This document shows positions 1-9,143 of a DNA stretch of 64,000 bases, one piece after another; position 1 is the stretch's first letter; each line of letters opens with the position of its first letter. The position numbers and the translations under genes were made by a program. The notes under the pieces were generated by a model. The model was not told the origin of the DNA. It ran no database searches and saw only the letters and a program-made list of their open reading frames with translations. This DNA is from Actinomadura graeca (GTDB lineage Bacteria; Actinomycetota; Actinomycetes; Streptosporangiales; Streptosporangiaceae), in contig NZ_CP059572.1 in assembly GCF_019175365.1 (NCBI RefSeq), positions 3,968,001-4,032,000 of the forward strand, in the 5' to 3' direction.

Positions 1-1
1 G

Positions 2-259
2 CTGCGGGCGGGGGTGCCCGTGGTGCTCTGGCACCGGGCGGAGGAGATCGCTTCGAATACGCGGGAGGCGGTGCGGCAGGTCGTCGACCGCCCCGACATC
101 AAGGCTCTTCCCACTCATCTCAGGCGCCTTCGAGGAAACACACCGCAGGCCGATGACCGTAATGGACGCACATCCCTGGAGGTAACCCTCCTATGGGATG
201 ACCCGAATCACTTCCTGGACGATGCCAGCGCTCTGCGCGCACCAGTAGCACGGGCGTGA
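2..259 (+). CDS. VMAP-type protein, C-terminal fragment (5' end outside window)
   Basis: The frame is open from the window edge and stops at 257-259. The visible residues read AGVPVVLWHR near the start and VTLLWDDPNHFLDD near the end. This fits the C-terminal domain of the vWA-MoxR-associated proteins (VMAP-C), which typically closes on an LxWDDP motif. In the VMAP ternary conflict systems the VMAP protein is encoded beside a MoxR AAA+ ATPase and a vWA-type protein, exactly what follows here. The upstream catalytic or sensor part lies outside the window, so which effector it carries cannot be said. About 170 bases separate it from the ATPase gene. The assignment rests on a short stretch plus strong context. 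Confidence 0.7.
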   Translation: MRAGVPVVLWHRAEEIASNTREAVRQVVDRPDIKALPTHLRRLRGNTPQADDRNGRTSLEVTLLWDDPNHFLDDASALRAPVARA

Positions 260-430
260 CAGTCGTGATGATGACCGATAAAGGGATCGTGGCCATCGGT
301 GGGTCGTGCGGATCCTTGCGAAGCAGAGCGCCGAAGAGGATCCTCGACCTAAGGTGGCTGTCACCGGTTCTGTCCCAGAGCAAGGATCCCCCGCAAAACC
401 CATAAGCCACGCCAGAAGAGGACATCGTCG

Positions 431-1591
431 ATGGCCGTTGACGAGCCGCACGAGGTCCCCGACCCGCGCGACGTGACATTACCCCCCGGCCCCGCGGCCG
501 ATTCTCCGGGCGATGGTCCCGGATGGTGGATTTATCGCGGTGACGGCCGTCCTCTGCCGGAGGGACGGCTGGCCGCGGCGCTGCCTCCCCCGCCCCCGTG
601 GCGAGCCTTCGAGGGCGCGCCGGCGCTCCCGCCTCCGCCCGCCGACGAGCGCGATCTCGTCCGCCGGCTCGGCCCCGTCAGCGCCCGCCCACGTGTCGCC
701 GATCCCGCGGAGGTCGACGCCGTCAACGCGGCGATCCTCCTGCGACGACCGCTTCTGGTCACGGGGAAGCCCGGGTCCGGGAAGACGACCCTCGCGTACC
801 GGATCACCCGCGAGTTAGGGCTCGGCCGGGTGCTGCGCTGGCCCATCGGCAGCCGGAGCACCCTGCGCGACGGACTGTACGAGTACGACGCGATCGGCCG
901 GGCGCAGGACGCGGCGACGGCCCGCCGGATGCCCGGGCGCGACACCGACGACCTATCCGACGCACCCGGCCCAGGTGATCCGCACCTCGCCGCGCTGACC
1001 GACGCCGGAGTAGGGCATTACCTCCGGCTGGGCGCGCTGGGAACCGCGCTACTACCCTATGAACTTCCGCGCGTGCTGCTCGTCGATGAACTCGACAAGA
1101 GCGACATCGACCTGCCGAACGACCTTCTCGACGTCTTCGAGGAGGGTGAATACCGGATCACCGAGTTGTTCCGCATGAGCGCCCGCGAGCCCGTGGTGAA
1201 AGTGCACACCGCCGACCCCGACGGAATGGCCGAGATCGTGCGAGGAAGAGTGCGCTGCCGCGCATTCCCCATCGTCGTCATCACCAGCAACGGCGAGCGG
1301 GAGTTCCCGCCCGCGTTCCTGCGCCGGTGCCTGCAATACACCATGAAAGAGCCGGACGAGTCGCGTCTCGCCGACATGGTGGCGGCGCATTTCGCCGAGC
1401 GGTCCGACGAACCCACCCGGCGGCTGGTCCGCAGCTTCCTGGACCACCGCGGCGTCCGGCGCGAACTCGCGGCGGACCAGTTGCTCAACGCCGTCTACCT
1501 CACGACCTCCGGCGCGCGGGGCCCGGACACCGATTGGGAACGGCTTTTGGATCTCATCTGGCAACGGTTGGAAGTGGCGGCCCCTGAGTGA
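431..1591 (+). CDS. MoxR-type AAA+ ATPase of a VMAP conflict system
   Basis: A 386-residue AAA+ ATPase. Walker A is GKPGSGKTT at residues 112-120, Walker B is VLLVDELDKSD with D219/E220, sensor 1 is probably the Asn in ITSNGERE, and FLRRC near residue 300 is a likely arginine-finger region. The first 80 residues are proline-rich and probably disordered. MoxR ATPases work as chaperone-like remodelers, usually with vWA-domain partners. The neighbours here are a VMAP-C protein upstream and a SAV_2336-type protein downstream, whose GTG start overlaps this stop by 4 bp (GTGA), so the two are translationally coupled. The ATG at 431 is the first start after the upstream gap. The ATPase call is secure; its role in the conflict operon is inferred from context. 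Confidence 0.9.
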   Translation: MAVDEPHEVPDPRDVTLPPGPAADSPGDGPGWWIYRGDGRPLPEGRLAAALPPPPPWRAFEGAPALPPPPADERDLVRRLGPVSARPRVADPAEVDAVNAAILLRRPLLVTGKPGSGKTTLAYRITRELGLGRVLRWPIGSRSTLRDGLYEYDAIGRAQDAATARRMPGRDTDDLSDAPGPGDPHLAALTDAGVGHYLRLGALGTALLPYELPRVLLVDELDKSDIDLPNDLLDVFEEGEYRITELFRMSAREPVVKVHTADPDGMAEIVRGRVRCRAFPIVVITSNGEREFPPAFLRRCLQYTMKEPDESRLADMVAAHFAERSDEPTRRLVRSFLDHRGVRRELAADQLLNAVYLTTSGARGPDTDWERLLDLIWQRLEVAAPE

Positions 1592-4500
1592 GCGATCGGT
1601 TCGGAGACCCAGCGGCGCGCGGCACGGGACGTTCGGGCGGGCCCGCCGGTCGACCCGTCTGGCACGAGGTCTCCGACGTCATCTGGCTGGCCGCACAGAT
1701 GAGCGCCGCCGAGCGCGCCGCGCGCCGCGAGGACGACCCGGCCGAGCCGCGCGCGCCTCGGGCCGATCACCGGCGGCCCGCCGGTGGTGGGTCCTCCGGT
1801 GCCGACCGCGCCAAGCCGTCGGAGGCCGATGGGCCTGACGAGGCATCGCGCGGTTTCTCCGCCGATGTCGGCGCCGCGACCGGAGCGCCGTCGCCGGTGC
1901 AGCCGGCGACTCCTCGTGCCGGTGACCCGCCGCGCTTGCGTCCGCTACGTCCGCCGGAACAGAACGGGCAGGCCCAACCGCCCTCTTCCTCCCTGTCCGC
2001 GTGGATCGCGCCGTTCGCGGAGGTCCGGCCGCTGACCGACCGCCGCCGCCTCGAACAGGCCTTTCGCCCGTTCAAACGGACGGTCGCGTCCCGGCGGGGC
2101 GAGGTGGAACTGGACGACGAGCCGACCGCGACCCGCGCGGCGCAGGACGGGCTCTGGCTGCCACAGACACGCCCCGTCCCAGAACGGTGGCTCGATCTCG
2201 ACGTCGTCGTGGACGACGGGCGGCTGGCCGCGCTCAACCGCCCGACGACCGACCGGTTCCTCGACTGCCTCGGGGCGGTCGGGGCCTTCCGGATCATCCG
2301 CGCGCACCTGCTCGACACCGACGGCGGCGAGACCGGGGCGCTGACGCTGCGCGAGCCGGGCCCGCTGGCCACCACGCACGCCGCCGCCGGGCTCACCCTC
2401 CGGGGACGCCGCGACCGGCGGCTCGTCCTCGTGCTGACGGACGGGATCGGGGACGCCTGGCACTCGGGGGCCGCACAACGCCTGCTGGCCCACTGGGGCG
2501 GGCAGGCACCGGTCGTGCTGATCAACCTGCTCACCCGCCGCCAATGGCGGCGCACCGGACTCGCCACCCGGGCCGCCAACCTGTTCACGCCGGGCCCCGC
2601 GGTCGCCAATCGGTTCTACCGCGTGCGCTACCCCGCGGCACCGTTCGGCGGCGACCCCGATGCCGCGCCGGAGCCCGCGAACCGTTCCCATGTCCACGTG
2701 CCCGTCGTGGAACTGGACGCCGGCCAGCTCGCAGGCTGGGCGGGATTCGCGACGGCGCGCCGCGGCGACTGGTACGGTGCGGTCGCCGTCTGCGGCGACC
2801 CCCACGAACCCTCCAGGATCTCGGATCCGGCGTTCGTCGACGACGCCATGAGCGCCGAGTCGCCCCCGCCGGAGATCGTCCGGCGGTTCCGCGCGGCGGT
2901 CAGCCCGACCGTGTACGCGCTGGCCGTGCACTTGGCGGCGGCCCCGCTGAACGCACCCGTCATGCGGCTCGTCCAGCGCACGATGCTCCCGGAGTCGCGG
3001 GCCTCTGACCTGGTCGAACTGGTCGGCAGCGGACTGCTGAACCGGGTCGCGCCAGAGCGGGGGCCGGCGGCCGACGCGGGGGACGAGGTCGTCTTCGACT
3101 TCGCCCCCGGGGTCCGTGACGAGCTCCTCGCCGGTGGCCTCCGTTCTGACACGACACGTGTGCTGACCACGGTCGCGGGGTATTTGGCCGACCGTGTCAC
3201 CGGATTGCGTGATCTTTCGAAATTGATCACCGTGCCCGAGCGGATCGACATACCGGAATTGACTGACGAACTTCTGCCGTTCGTCCTTCCGGTCCTTCAC
3301 GTCCTCAAAGCACTCGGCGGCCCCTACCGGCGGCCGGCCGACGCGCTCGACGCCAAACTTCGCGGCAAGACCGCCCATTTTTCTGGAAAAGGGCCGGATG
3401 GAATAGCCCGGGATGCGGGAATGACTGGCTCCATGCAGTCGTCGCTCGAAATCGCCGCACTCGACGAGCAGCTCACCGGCCCCGAGGACATCATCAAGGC
3501 CCCCCACCTTGGAGTCGGTGTGACAGTTCGAGATATACCGGAGAAGGCCGGTCGCAAGGCGAACGAGCCGCCGCCCGTCTGGGGGAACGTACCTCCCCAG
3601 AACATTAGCTTCACGGGACGTGAAGAGCTGCTTGAGCAGTTGCACGAGCGTCTCTCCCTGGGAACCACGGCGGTACTTCCCCAGGCGTTGCACGGAATGG
3701 GCGGCGTCGGCAAATCACAGATAGCCATCGAATACGTTTACCGCCATATGGCGGACTATGATGTGATTTGGTGGATCAGATCCGAACGGCCCGGCCAGAT
3801 CCAGCAGGATCTCGCCGAGCTGGCCGCCGAACTCGATTTGCCGGTCAGCCAGGAGGTCAATGTCGCGGTACCGGCCGTCCGCGAGGCACTGCGCCTCGGC
3901 CGCCCCTACCGCAACTGGCTGCTTGTGTTCGACAACGCGGAGGAGCTTCAGGACGTCCGGGACTTCTTCCCCACCAACGGCCCGGGCAAGATCCTCGTCA
4001 CCTCCCGCAACCAGGACTGGACGAAGATCGCCAAGTCCCTGGAGGTCGACGTCTTCGCCCGTGAGGAGAGCAAGGCACTGCTCCGCCTGCGGGGTCCGGA
4101 TCTCGCCGACGCCAAGGCGGACGAGCTCGCCGAGGTCCTTGGTGACCTTCCGCTGGCGATCGCCCAGGCCGGAGTGTGGCTCGCCGAGACGGGCATGCCG
4201 GTCGACGAGTACCTGCAACTGTTCCGGGAGAAGCACGAGAAGGCGGCCGAGCTGCTGGCGGACGCCGCGCTGGTGGCCAATGAGCTGCCGGTCGCCGCGG
4301 CGTGGAACGTCTCCCTGGACCGGCTGCGGACGAGCGACCCCGCGGCGCTCCAGCTGCTCCAGGTCTGCGCCTTCTTCGCCCCGGAGCCTATCTCCCTGCA
4401 GATGCTGTCGGGCGCGCGGAACGTGGAGGGCCCTCCCGAGCTGGTGGAGGCGCTGGGCGACCCGATCAAGCGGGGGCGGGCGATCCGCGCGATCAACAGG

Positions 4501-6057
4501 TACGCGCTGGCCAGGATCAGTCACAAGGACAACACGATCATGCTGCACCGGCTGGTGCAGCGGGTCCTCGTCGGTCAGATCCCCGCAGGTGAGGACGTCG
4601 AGCTTCGCCGGTGCGGATACCAGCTGATGACGAATTTCGACCCGCGCGACCCAACGGTACCGGCCAACTGGCGGCGCTATGCCGATCTGCTGCCGCATGT
4701 CCACTACTCCGGTGTCGTCGCCTTCGACGACCCCTGGACTCGTCGGCTCGTCCTCAACGAGATCGACTTCCTCTTTCAGTGGGGTGACCACCGGGGCTTC
4801 CTCGAGCTGGCGAAGACCGCGGTGAAGATTTGGACCGAGACCCTCGGTGAGGGCAACGAGCAGACGCAGGAGGCCCTCCTCCACCTCGGCCGCGCGCTCC
4901 GCCTGCGAGGGCGGTTCCAGGAGGCATACGACAACCACGTTCGAGTCCGCGACCTCCGTGCTGAGGAGCATGGGATGGACGACGAACGCACGATCGAGGC
5001 GCAGCGCTTCGTCTCCGGCGACCTGCGTTACATGGGGCAGTTCAAGCAAGCCCTCGAACACGACAAGCGCTCCTACGAGGCATTGCGCCGCATGTACGGC
5101 GAGGACGACCCGATCACCCTGCAACAGGCGCATCTCTACGCCATCAGTCTCCGCCTCAACGGCGACTTCCGGACGGCGCGCGATATCGACCGACAGACCT
5201 ACCGGCATCTGGTGGTCGTCTTCGGCGAGAACCACGGCCGTGCCCTGTCATCGCTGGCGGCGATCGCCGTCGACGAGATGGAGCTGGGCCATTTCGATGA
5301 GGCGAGGGAGCTGACGCGGCAGAACGCGCAACGTCTGGAGTCCGCCTTCGGCAGCAGCTACGCGGGCCTCGCCGAGAGCCTGACGGCGTTCTCCGTCATG
5401 GAACGCAAAGCCGGCGAGCACGAACGGGCACTCGACCTCTCGACCGAGGCGCTAGAACGCTACAACGAGCAGTTCGGGTCGTACCACCCCGGCTCGATCT
5501 CCGCCGCCCTGAACCACGCGGTGAACCTGCGCCAGGTCGGCAGACTCGACGATTCGATCAAGCTGGCGCGCGTGACGGCACGGAACTTCCTGAAGATGTT
5601 CGGCCCCGACCACCCCAACACACCGACCGCGAACGTCAATCTCGCGGTCGCCCTCCGGCTGAACGGGCAGATCGACGAAGCCAGGAAACTGGACGAGGCG
5701 GCGCTGGACACCCTGTCCAAGGTCCTCGGTCTCGATCACCCGCGCGCGATCGTCTGCGCCATCAACCTGGCCAGCGACCACTACACGGTCGGTGATTTCC
5801 AGGAGGCCATGGAAAGGGATCGCCGGACGCTGGAACGAGCGCATCGCGTCCTCGGCGAGGAGCACCCGACCGCGCTCGCCTGCATGTTCAACCTCGGGCT
5901 CGACCTGCGTGGGTTGGAGGAGGTACCCGAAGCCGACGAGCTGACGGAGCGGGCCATCGACAGTATGCGCAGGGTGCACGGCCCGAAGCATCCCGCCACC
6001 ACGTCCGCGCGGGAGGGCGTCCGCGCGGACTGCGACATTTATCCGATTCCGGTCTGA
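1588..6057 (+). CDS. SAV_2336/NB-ARC/TPR protein (FxsT-like conflict-system protein)
   Basis: A 1489-residue STAND-type protein. After a disordered, proline- and charge-rich N-terminus (about residues 40-135) comes the SAV_2336-type domain, with vWA-like segments LDLDVVVDDG and LVLTDGIGDAWHSG. An NB-ARC NTPase follows, with P-loop GMGGVGKS at residues 703-710 and LLVFDN as its Walker B-like strand. The C-terminal third (about 1060-1480) is a long series of roughly 42-residue TPRs carrying the LG..HP..L signature of the Kinesin/TPR_12 type. This architecture matches the FxSxx-COOH system protein FxsT and the vWA arm of VMAP systems. The expected action is sensing by the TPRs, ATP-driven oligomerisation and effector activation with the coupled MoxR and VMAP. 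No FxSxx-COOH peptide, radical SAM FxsB or TIR-like FxsC was found nearby. Confidence 0.85.
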   Translation: MSDRFGDPAARGTGRSGGPAGRPVWHEVSDVIWLAAQMSAAERAARREDDPAEPRAPRADHRRPAGGGSSGADRAKPSEADGPDEASRGFSADVGAATGAPSPVQPATPRAGDPPRLRPLRPPEQNGQAQPPSSSLSAWIAPFAEVRPLTDRRRLEQAFRPFKRTVASRRGEVELDDEPTATRAAQDGLWLPQTRPVPERWLDLDVVVDDGRLAALNRPTTDRFLDCLGAVGAFRIIRAHLLDTDGGETGALTLREPGPLATTHAAAGLTLRGRRDRRLVLVLTDGIGDAWHSGAAQRLLAHWGGQAPVVLINLLTRRQWRRTGLATRAANLFTPGPAVANRFYRVRYPAAPFGGDPDAAPEPANRSHVHVPVVELDAGQLAGWAGFATARRGDWYGAVAVCGDPHEPSRISDPAFVDDAMSAESPPPEIVRRFRAAVSPTVYALAVHLAAAPLNAPVMRLVQRTMLPESRASDLVELVGSGLLNRVAPERGPAADAGDEVVFDFAPGVRDELLAGGLRSDTTRVLTTVAGYLADRVTGLRDLSKLITVPERIDIPELTDELLPFVLPVLHVLKALGGPYRRPADALDAKLRGKTAHFSGKGPDGIARDAGMTGSMQSSLEIAALDEQLTGPEDIIKAPHLGVGVTVRDIPEKAGRKANEPPPVWGNVPPQNISFTGREELLEQLHERLSLGTTAVLPQALHGMGGVGKSQIAIEYVYRHMADYDVIWWIRSERPGQIQQDLAELAAELDLPVSQEVNVAVPAVREALRLGRPYRNWLLVFDNAEELQDVRDFFPTNGPGKILVTSRNQDWTKIAKSLEVDVFAREESKALLRLRGPDLADAKADELAEVLGDLPLAIAQAGVWLAETGMPVDEYLQLFREKHEKAAELLADAALVANELPVAAAWNVSLDRLRTSDPAALQLLQVCAFFAPEPISLQMLSGARNVEGPPELVEALGDPIKRGRAIRAINRYALARISHKDNTIMLHRLVQRVLVGQIPAGEDVELRRCGYQLMTNFDPRDPTVPANWRRYADLLPHVHYSGVVAFDDPWTRRLVLNEIDFLFQWGDHRGFLELAKTAVKIWTETLGEGNEQTQEALLHLGRALRLRGRFQEAYDNHVRVRDLRAEEHGMDDERTIEAQRFVSGDLRYMGQFKQALEHDKRSYEALRRMYGEDDPITLQQAHLYAISLRLNGDFRTARDIDRQTYRHLVVVFGENHGRALSSLAAIAVDEMELGHFDEARELTRQNAQRLESAFGSSYAGLAESLTAFSVMERKAGEHERALDLSTEALERYNEQFGSYHPGSISAALNHAVNLRQVGRLDDSIKLARVTARNFLKMFGPDHPNTPTANVNLAVALRLNGQIDEARKLDEAALDTLSKVLGLDHPRAIVCAINLASDHYTVGDFQEAMERDRRTLERAHRVLGEEHPTALACMFNLGLDLRGLEEVPEADELTERAIDSMRRVHGPKHPATTSAREGVRADCDIYPIPV

Positions 6058-6403
6058 GACGAATCGACAGCCGCACGAAAACACGACTTCCCCTTCGGGG
6101 GGCCTACGTCTGACTTGAGCCTGTTTCATTGACAAGCAAACTGGGTAAGAAACACTCTCGTCATCGCGCTTCGATGGATGACGAGGCATAATTGCCGGAC
6201 CTGGACACGCCACGGCCGCCCACGTACAGTGGGGGAGCACATTTATGCATCACCACGGATTGTCCATTCTTGCCAAAATTCGGCGATCACGTGAGCGTAG
6301 CGGGAATCCAGCCGATCCGGCCGCCAAGGGATCGGGGTCGCGGACAGTGCCGTCCTCTCACCGAGAACCACCGCGATGCTCCCCCCTGAGGACGGAGGAG
6401 GTA
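6058..6403. other. Intergenic region after the conflict operon
   Basis: No gene is supported here. An ATG at 6245 lies in frame with the DUF397 gene downstream, but the added residues are Arg/Pro-rich and have no ribosome site. The region carries a short CCCC-TTC-GGGG hairpin near 6090, a TTGACA-like box at about 6130 and a 9-bp inverted repeat listed separately. Confidence 0.5.
6157..6185. repeat. 9-bp inverted repeat, operator or terminator candidate
   Basis: CTCGTCATC at 6157-6165 is the exact reverse complement of GATGACGAG at 6177-6185, with an 11-base spacer. It has no T-run, so an operator upstream of the DUF397 gene is as likely as a terminator. Function is not established. Confidence 0.4.
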
Positions 6404-6625
6404 ATGGGCGGTCAAGGAGACTGGGCCACGGCGTCATGGCGCAAGAGCAAGAGATCCGGCTCAGATGACCCACCCGGTGGAGGATGCGTCTCTCTTGCGG
6501 CCTCCGCCTCGTGCGGTGCCATCAGGGACACCAGGAACCCCTGCGGAACGATGATCATTATTCGCAAGGCCGCCTTGCGCAGGATGCTGGACGAGATCAA
6601 GAACGGCGTCTTCGACCTGCCGTGA
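6404..6625 (+). CDS. DUF397 domain protein (variant)
   Basis: A 73-residue protein of the DUF397 family, small actinobacterial proteins usually encoded next to XRE regulators of the Scr1 type. The W-x-K-S-x-x-S start motif is WRKSKRSG, followed by GGGCVSLA (usual GECVEVA) and IRDTRNP (usual VRDSKDP). The start at 6404 is chosen because GGAGGAG lies just upstream. The C-terminal half is divergent: the usual G-P-x-L-x-F-x-x-x-x-W-x-x-F block is replaced by MIIIRKAALRRMLDEIK, without the Trp. No XRE partner adjoins it; the nearest Scr1-type regulator in the window is at 54214. It may be a free-standing or decaying copy. Confidence 0.75.
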   Translation: MGGQGDWATASWRKSKRSGSDDPPGGGCVSLAASASCGAIRDTRNPCGTMIIIRKAALRRMLDEIKNGVFDLP

Positions 6626-6712
6626 TGCGGCCTGTCACCGGTTGGAGGCGCGGCGGCCGCTGTTGCCGCCCGTGACGTCCACCGCGGAATCCGCGCCTCC
6701 GCTCCCGTCGGC

Positions 6713-6922
6713 TCAGCCCTCGAAGGCGTCGGCCTTCACGGCGCCGATGAACGCGCGCCAGGAGTTCATGGACAACGACAGCCGCGGACCCTCAGGGTCC
6801 TTCGAATCGCGGATGGCCCGGGTGACGCCGATCGACGCCACTTCCACGCACACCCCGAGGTCGGGGTCGCTGCTCCGGCTGCTCTTCCTCCAGACGGGCG
6901 TGGACGCACTGGGATGACTCAT
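6713..6922 (-). CDS. DUF397 domain protein
   Basis: A 69-residue canonical DUF397 protein: WRKSSRSS, GVCVEVAS, IRDSKDPEGPRLSLS and SWRAFIGAVKADAF are all present in order. Family members are thought to act as the small toxin-like or modulating partner of Scr1/DUF5753 XRE regulators. The ATG at 6922 is preceded on the minus strand by GGGAGAAG. It faces the divergent DUF397 copy at 6404, and no XRE gene is next to it. The family call is firm; the biochemical role of DUF397 is poorly defined. Confidence 0.85.
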   Translation of the reverse strand: MSHPSASTPVWRKSSRSSDPDLGVCVEVASIGVTRAIRDSKDPEGPRLSLSMNSWRAFIGAVKADAFEG

Positions 6923-7338
6923 GCCTCACTTCTCCCTGTGTCGAATTCCGGCGCCACAGGGAAGTGCGCACGGCCCATGCCCAGTGGCGCATGGGCAGGG
7001 CCATTCTATCGCACGATGAAGAATTCTTCAGCCATTCTCTTCCATCATCTCGCAGAGCCCCCTTTATATCCTGACCCTTACGCACAAAGTGTTCTTTAAT
7101 AGACTCCAACGGAAAAGGTCTAGACCGTCCGATAAGGTGATGATTCCTTTCAGCGAACTGACGCGGGGCCGCCGACGCTGGGTGTTGGCGGTGGGCGGCA
7201 TGAGGGGCGGGCGGTGCCTGCGCGGCCATCTTCGTCCGCCATGTGGACACACTATGTAGTCAGTCGTGTGCATTGAGTAGTTCTACCTGGACGGCGAGAC
7301 TTCTACTGCCCGTCACGGATCGGAAGGAGTCACCTGTC
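6923..7338. other. Intergenic region with an inverted repeat, lower GC
   Basis: No gene is supported. GCCCATGC at 6973-6980 pairs with GCATGGGC at 6989-6996 across an 8-base loop, just upstream of the minus-strand DUF397 gene; it could be an operator. Bases 7000-7140 are clearly more AT-rich than the rest of the window (for example CTTTATATCC and TTCTTTAATAG), as expected for promoters. Confidence 0.4.
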
Positions 7339-7704
7339 ATGCGCCACATCCCCCGCCTCGTCGGTTCCCTGGCCGTGGCCGCCATCGCGGTCACCGGTCT
7401 GATGTCGAACCCCGCCGCCCACGCCGACACCCCCGCTGGAGAGGCCGCCGCGCCCGCCGTCGTCGCCGGCAGCCTGTACGCCTGGAGGGGCGAGCCCATC
7501 GGACCACCCGATCAGATCTTCGAGGGCTTCGATTGCCAGGCCACCAACTACCGGTTCAGTCACTGGCAGGTGGTCAGCGAGGGACCCCCCGAGCTGTGGA
7601 TGGCCTTCGCCGACCCCGGCTGTGAAGAGCCCATCGGCTTCTTCCGGTCCCGGGGTGAACCGGAGACCCGCTTCGGCGTCGGCTCCGTTCAGCGGTGGCG
7701 CTGA
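7339..7704 (+). CDS. Small secreted protein of unknown function
   Basis: A 121-residue protein with a clear Sec signal peptide: a positive start (MRHIPR), a hydrophobic core LVGSLAVAAIAVTGLM and an Ala-x-Ala site ending AAHA. The mature part holds two Cys (FDCQATN and DPGCEEP) that could form one disulfide, and many aromatic residues. The ATG at 7339 is preferred over a GTG 96 bases upstream because GGAAGGAG lies about 9 bases before it. I do not recognise the family. It is monocistronic and converges on the response regulator gene. Confidence 0.75.
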   Translation: MRHIPRLVGSLAVAAIAVTGLMSNPAAHADTPAGEAAAPAVVAGSLYAWRGEPIGPPDQIFEGFDCQATNYRFSHWQVVSEGPPELWMAFADPGCEEPIGFFRSRGEPETRFGVGSVQRWR

Positions 7705-7917
7705 CCGGTCCGGCCCGCACGACCCGGGCCCCGGCCGGCCTGCACACGCGGGATGCCGGGGCTTCGGCCTGTCCTGCGCCTGCGTATACATCGCGGTCAC
7801 GGATCCGGCCGTCGGAGGGCGGCGGTCTGGGCTATTCGGAGTCGGTGGCTTTACCGGCGGGTCGGTGTGCGGCCTCGAATGGGTGAATCCGACCCCGCGC
7901 GGAGTGGGGGCATCGGG

Positions 7918-8550
7918 TCAGAGAAGGCCGATCTCGGCGGCATGGACGACGGCCTCGACCCGGTTGCGTGCGCCGAGCTTCTCCAGCGTCCGCTGGAAAT
8001 AGGTCTTCACCGTGTTGCTGGCCAGTCCGGTGACCCGGGCTATCTCGGCGTTGGTCTCGCCCATGGCGACGCGGCGCAGTATCTCGAATTCGCGGTCGGT
8101 CAGGCCGTGCTTCCTCAGATCGCGGACCAGGGCGGTGCGGTCCTTCGCGGGGGCGGTCCGGGCGACGTCCTCGCCACGGGCCACGCGATCGAGAACCTCC
8201 AGCAGGTAGGCGGGGTCGGCGTCCTTGGGGACGAGGCCGTCGGCGCTGTCGACGACCGCCGCGTCCACCCTGGCCCGGGCACAGAAGATGATCACTTTGA
8301 TCCCGGGGGCGTTCGCGCGCACGTCCTGGATCACCTTGACGGCGAGCGGGTCCGGGAGGCGCAGGTCGAGCAGGACGGCGTCCGGGCGGTGGGACTTCAC
8401 CGCGGTGACCGCCTCCTGCCCGGTCCTGACGTAGCCGACCACCATGAGCCACTGGGTGGTGGCGGCCGCGCTGGAGACACCGGCGTAGACGATGGGATGA
8501 CTGTCGACGACAAGAAGGCGCAGGGCCTCCCGGAGGCCGCTCTTCTTCAT
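7918..8550 (-). CDS. NarL/LuxR-type response regulator
   Basis: A 210-residue protein with a receiver domain (residues 10-125; phospho-acceptor D62 in VLLDLRLPD, switch Lys in LVPKDAD) and a C-terminal LuxR helix-turn-helix (GLTDREFEILRRVA ... NTVKTYFQRTLEKLGARNR). The acidic pair is altered: VDSHP in place of the usual VDDHP, so one Mg-binding acid is Ser. The ATG at 8550 is preferred over upstream in-frame starts because GGGGAG precedes it by six bases. No histidine kinase is adjacent. The gene is divergent from the SGNH/carbamoyltransferase operon and is a plausible regulator of it. Confidence 0.85.
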   Translation of the reverse strand: MKKSGLREALRLLVVDSHPIVYAGVSSAAATTQWLMVVGYVRTGQEAVTAVKSHRPDAVLLDLRLPDPLAVKVIQDVRANAPGIKVIIFCARARVDAAVVDSADGLVPKDADPAYLLEVLDRVARGEDVARTAPAKDRTALVRDLRKHGLTDREFEILRRVAMGETNAEIARVTGLASNTVKTYFQRTLEKLGARNRVEAVVHAAEIGLL

Positions 8551-9143
8551 GAATCTCCCCGACTTCCCTGTTCCAAGGTGCGTCTCTGGTGACGGTCGTG
8601 CCAGCGGACGATCGGTGAGGTTTCGTTGAGCACTGCCTGCTCCTTTCGAGTAAGCAACATACCTGTTTAGTCGCGTTCCGCCCATTCTGTCCCGTTCTAT
8701 CGGTTCATCCTGTCGTGGGATCGGTGCACCGAGCAGGGACTGTGGTTGTGGCGGCGCCCCTCCGACGCGGACGGGGCGCGCGGTAATGCGGGGCACGGAG
8801 GGGCGGAACCGGTCAGGAGGTCGACTGGTGATCATTTTCTCGCCGTTTCCGTCTCAACAGTCAAAAGAGGGGCGGCACTCCCTGTTGATCAATGCTGCTC
8901 GGACGGCCGGGCCACCGCCTTGTCACGTTTCATTCATCGGCGTCTCTCTAGAGGTACGTTTGTCGATTGACCCGCCCTTGGCCGGTTGTGGCCGACGATC
9001 GGCGGGCGGTTCCGGAGCGTGACGGGCTTTCGTCTCCATTCGGAGAGATCCGTTCGGCGTCTCCGCTGTCGGATTCTTTCCGCAGGCGCCTTCTTCTTAG
9101 GCTGGCCTCGCGGATCGGAATTCTGCTGAGGAGACATCAGCCT
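8551..9143. promoter_or_regulatory. Divergent intergenic region between response regulator and SGNH operon
   Basis: A 593-base region without a supported gene. The in-frame extension of the SGNH ORF to 8967 is rejected because the good Shine-Dalgarno is at 9128. It should hold both divergent promoters. Pyrimidine-rich, lower-GC stretches occur at 8640-8710 and 9065-9110. No palindrome strong enough to name as an operator was seen. Confidence 0.4.

Noticed and set aside
6058..6403. An FxSxx-COOH peptide gene following the FxsT-like gene
   Set aside because: Short frames here were read to their C-termini; none ends in F-x-S-x-x and none has a ribosome site.
8967..9143. N-terminal extension of the SGNH protein to the GTG or TTG starts at 8967
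   Set aside because: The added 59 residues lack structure and the ribosome site GAGGAGA fits the ATG at 9144.
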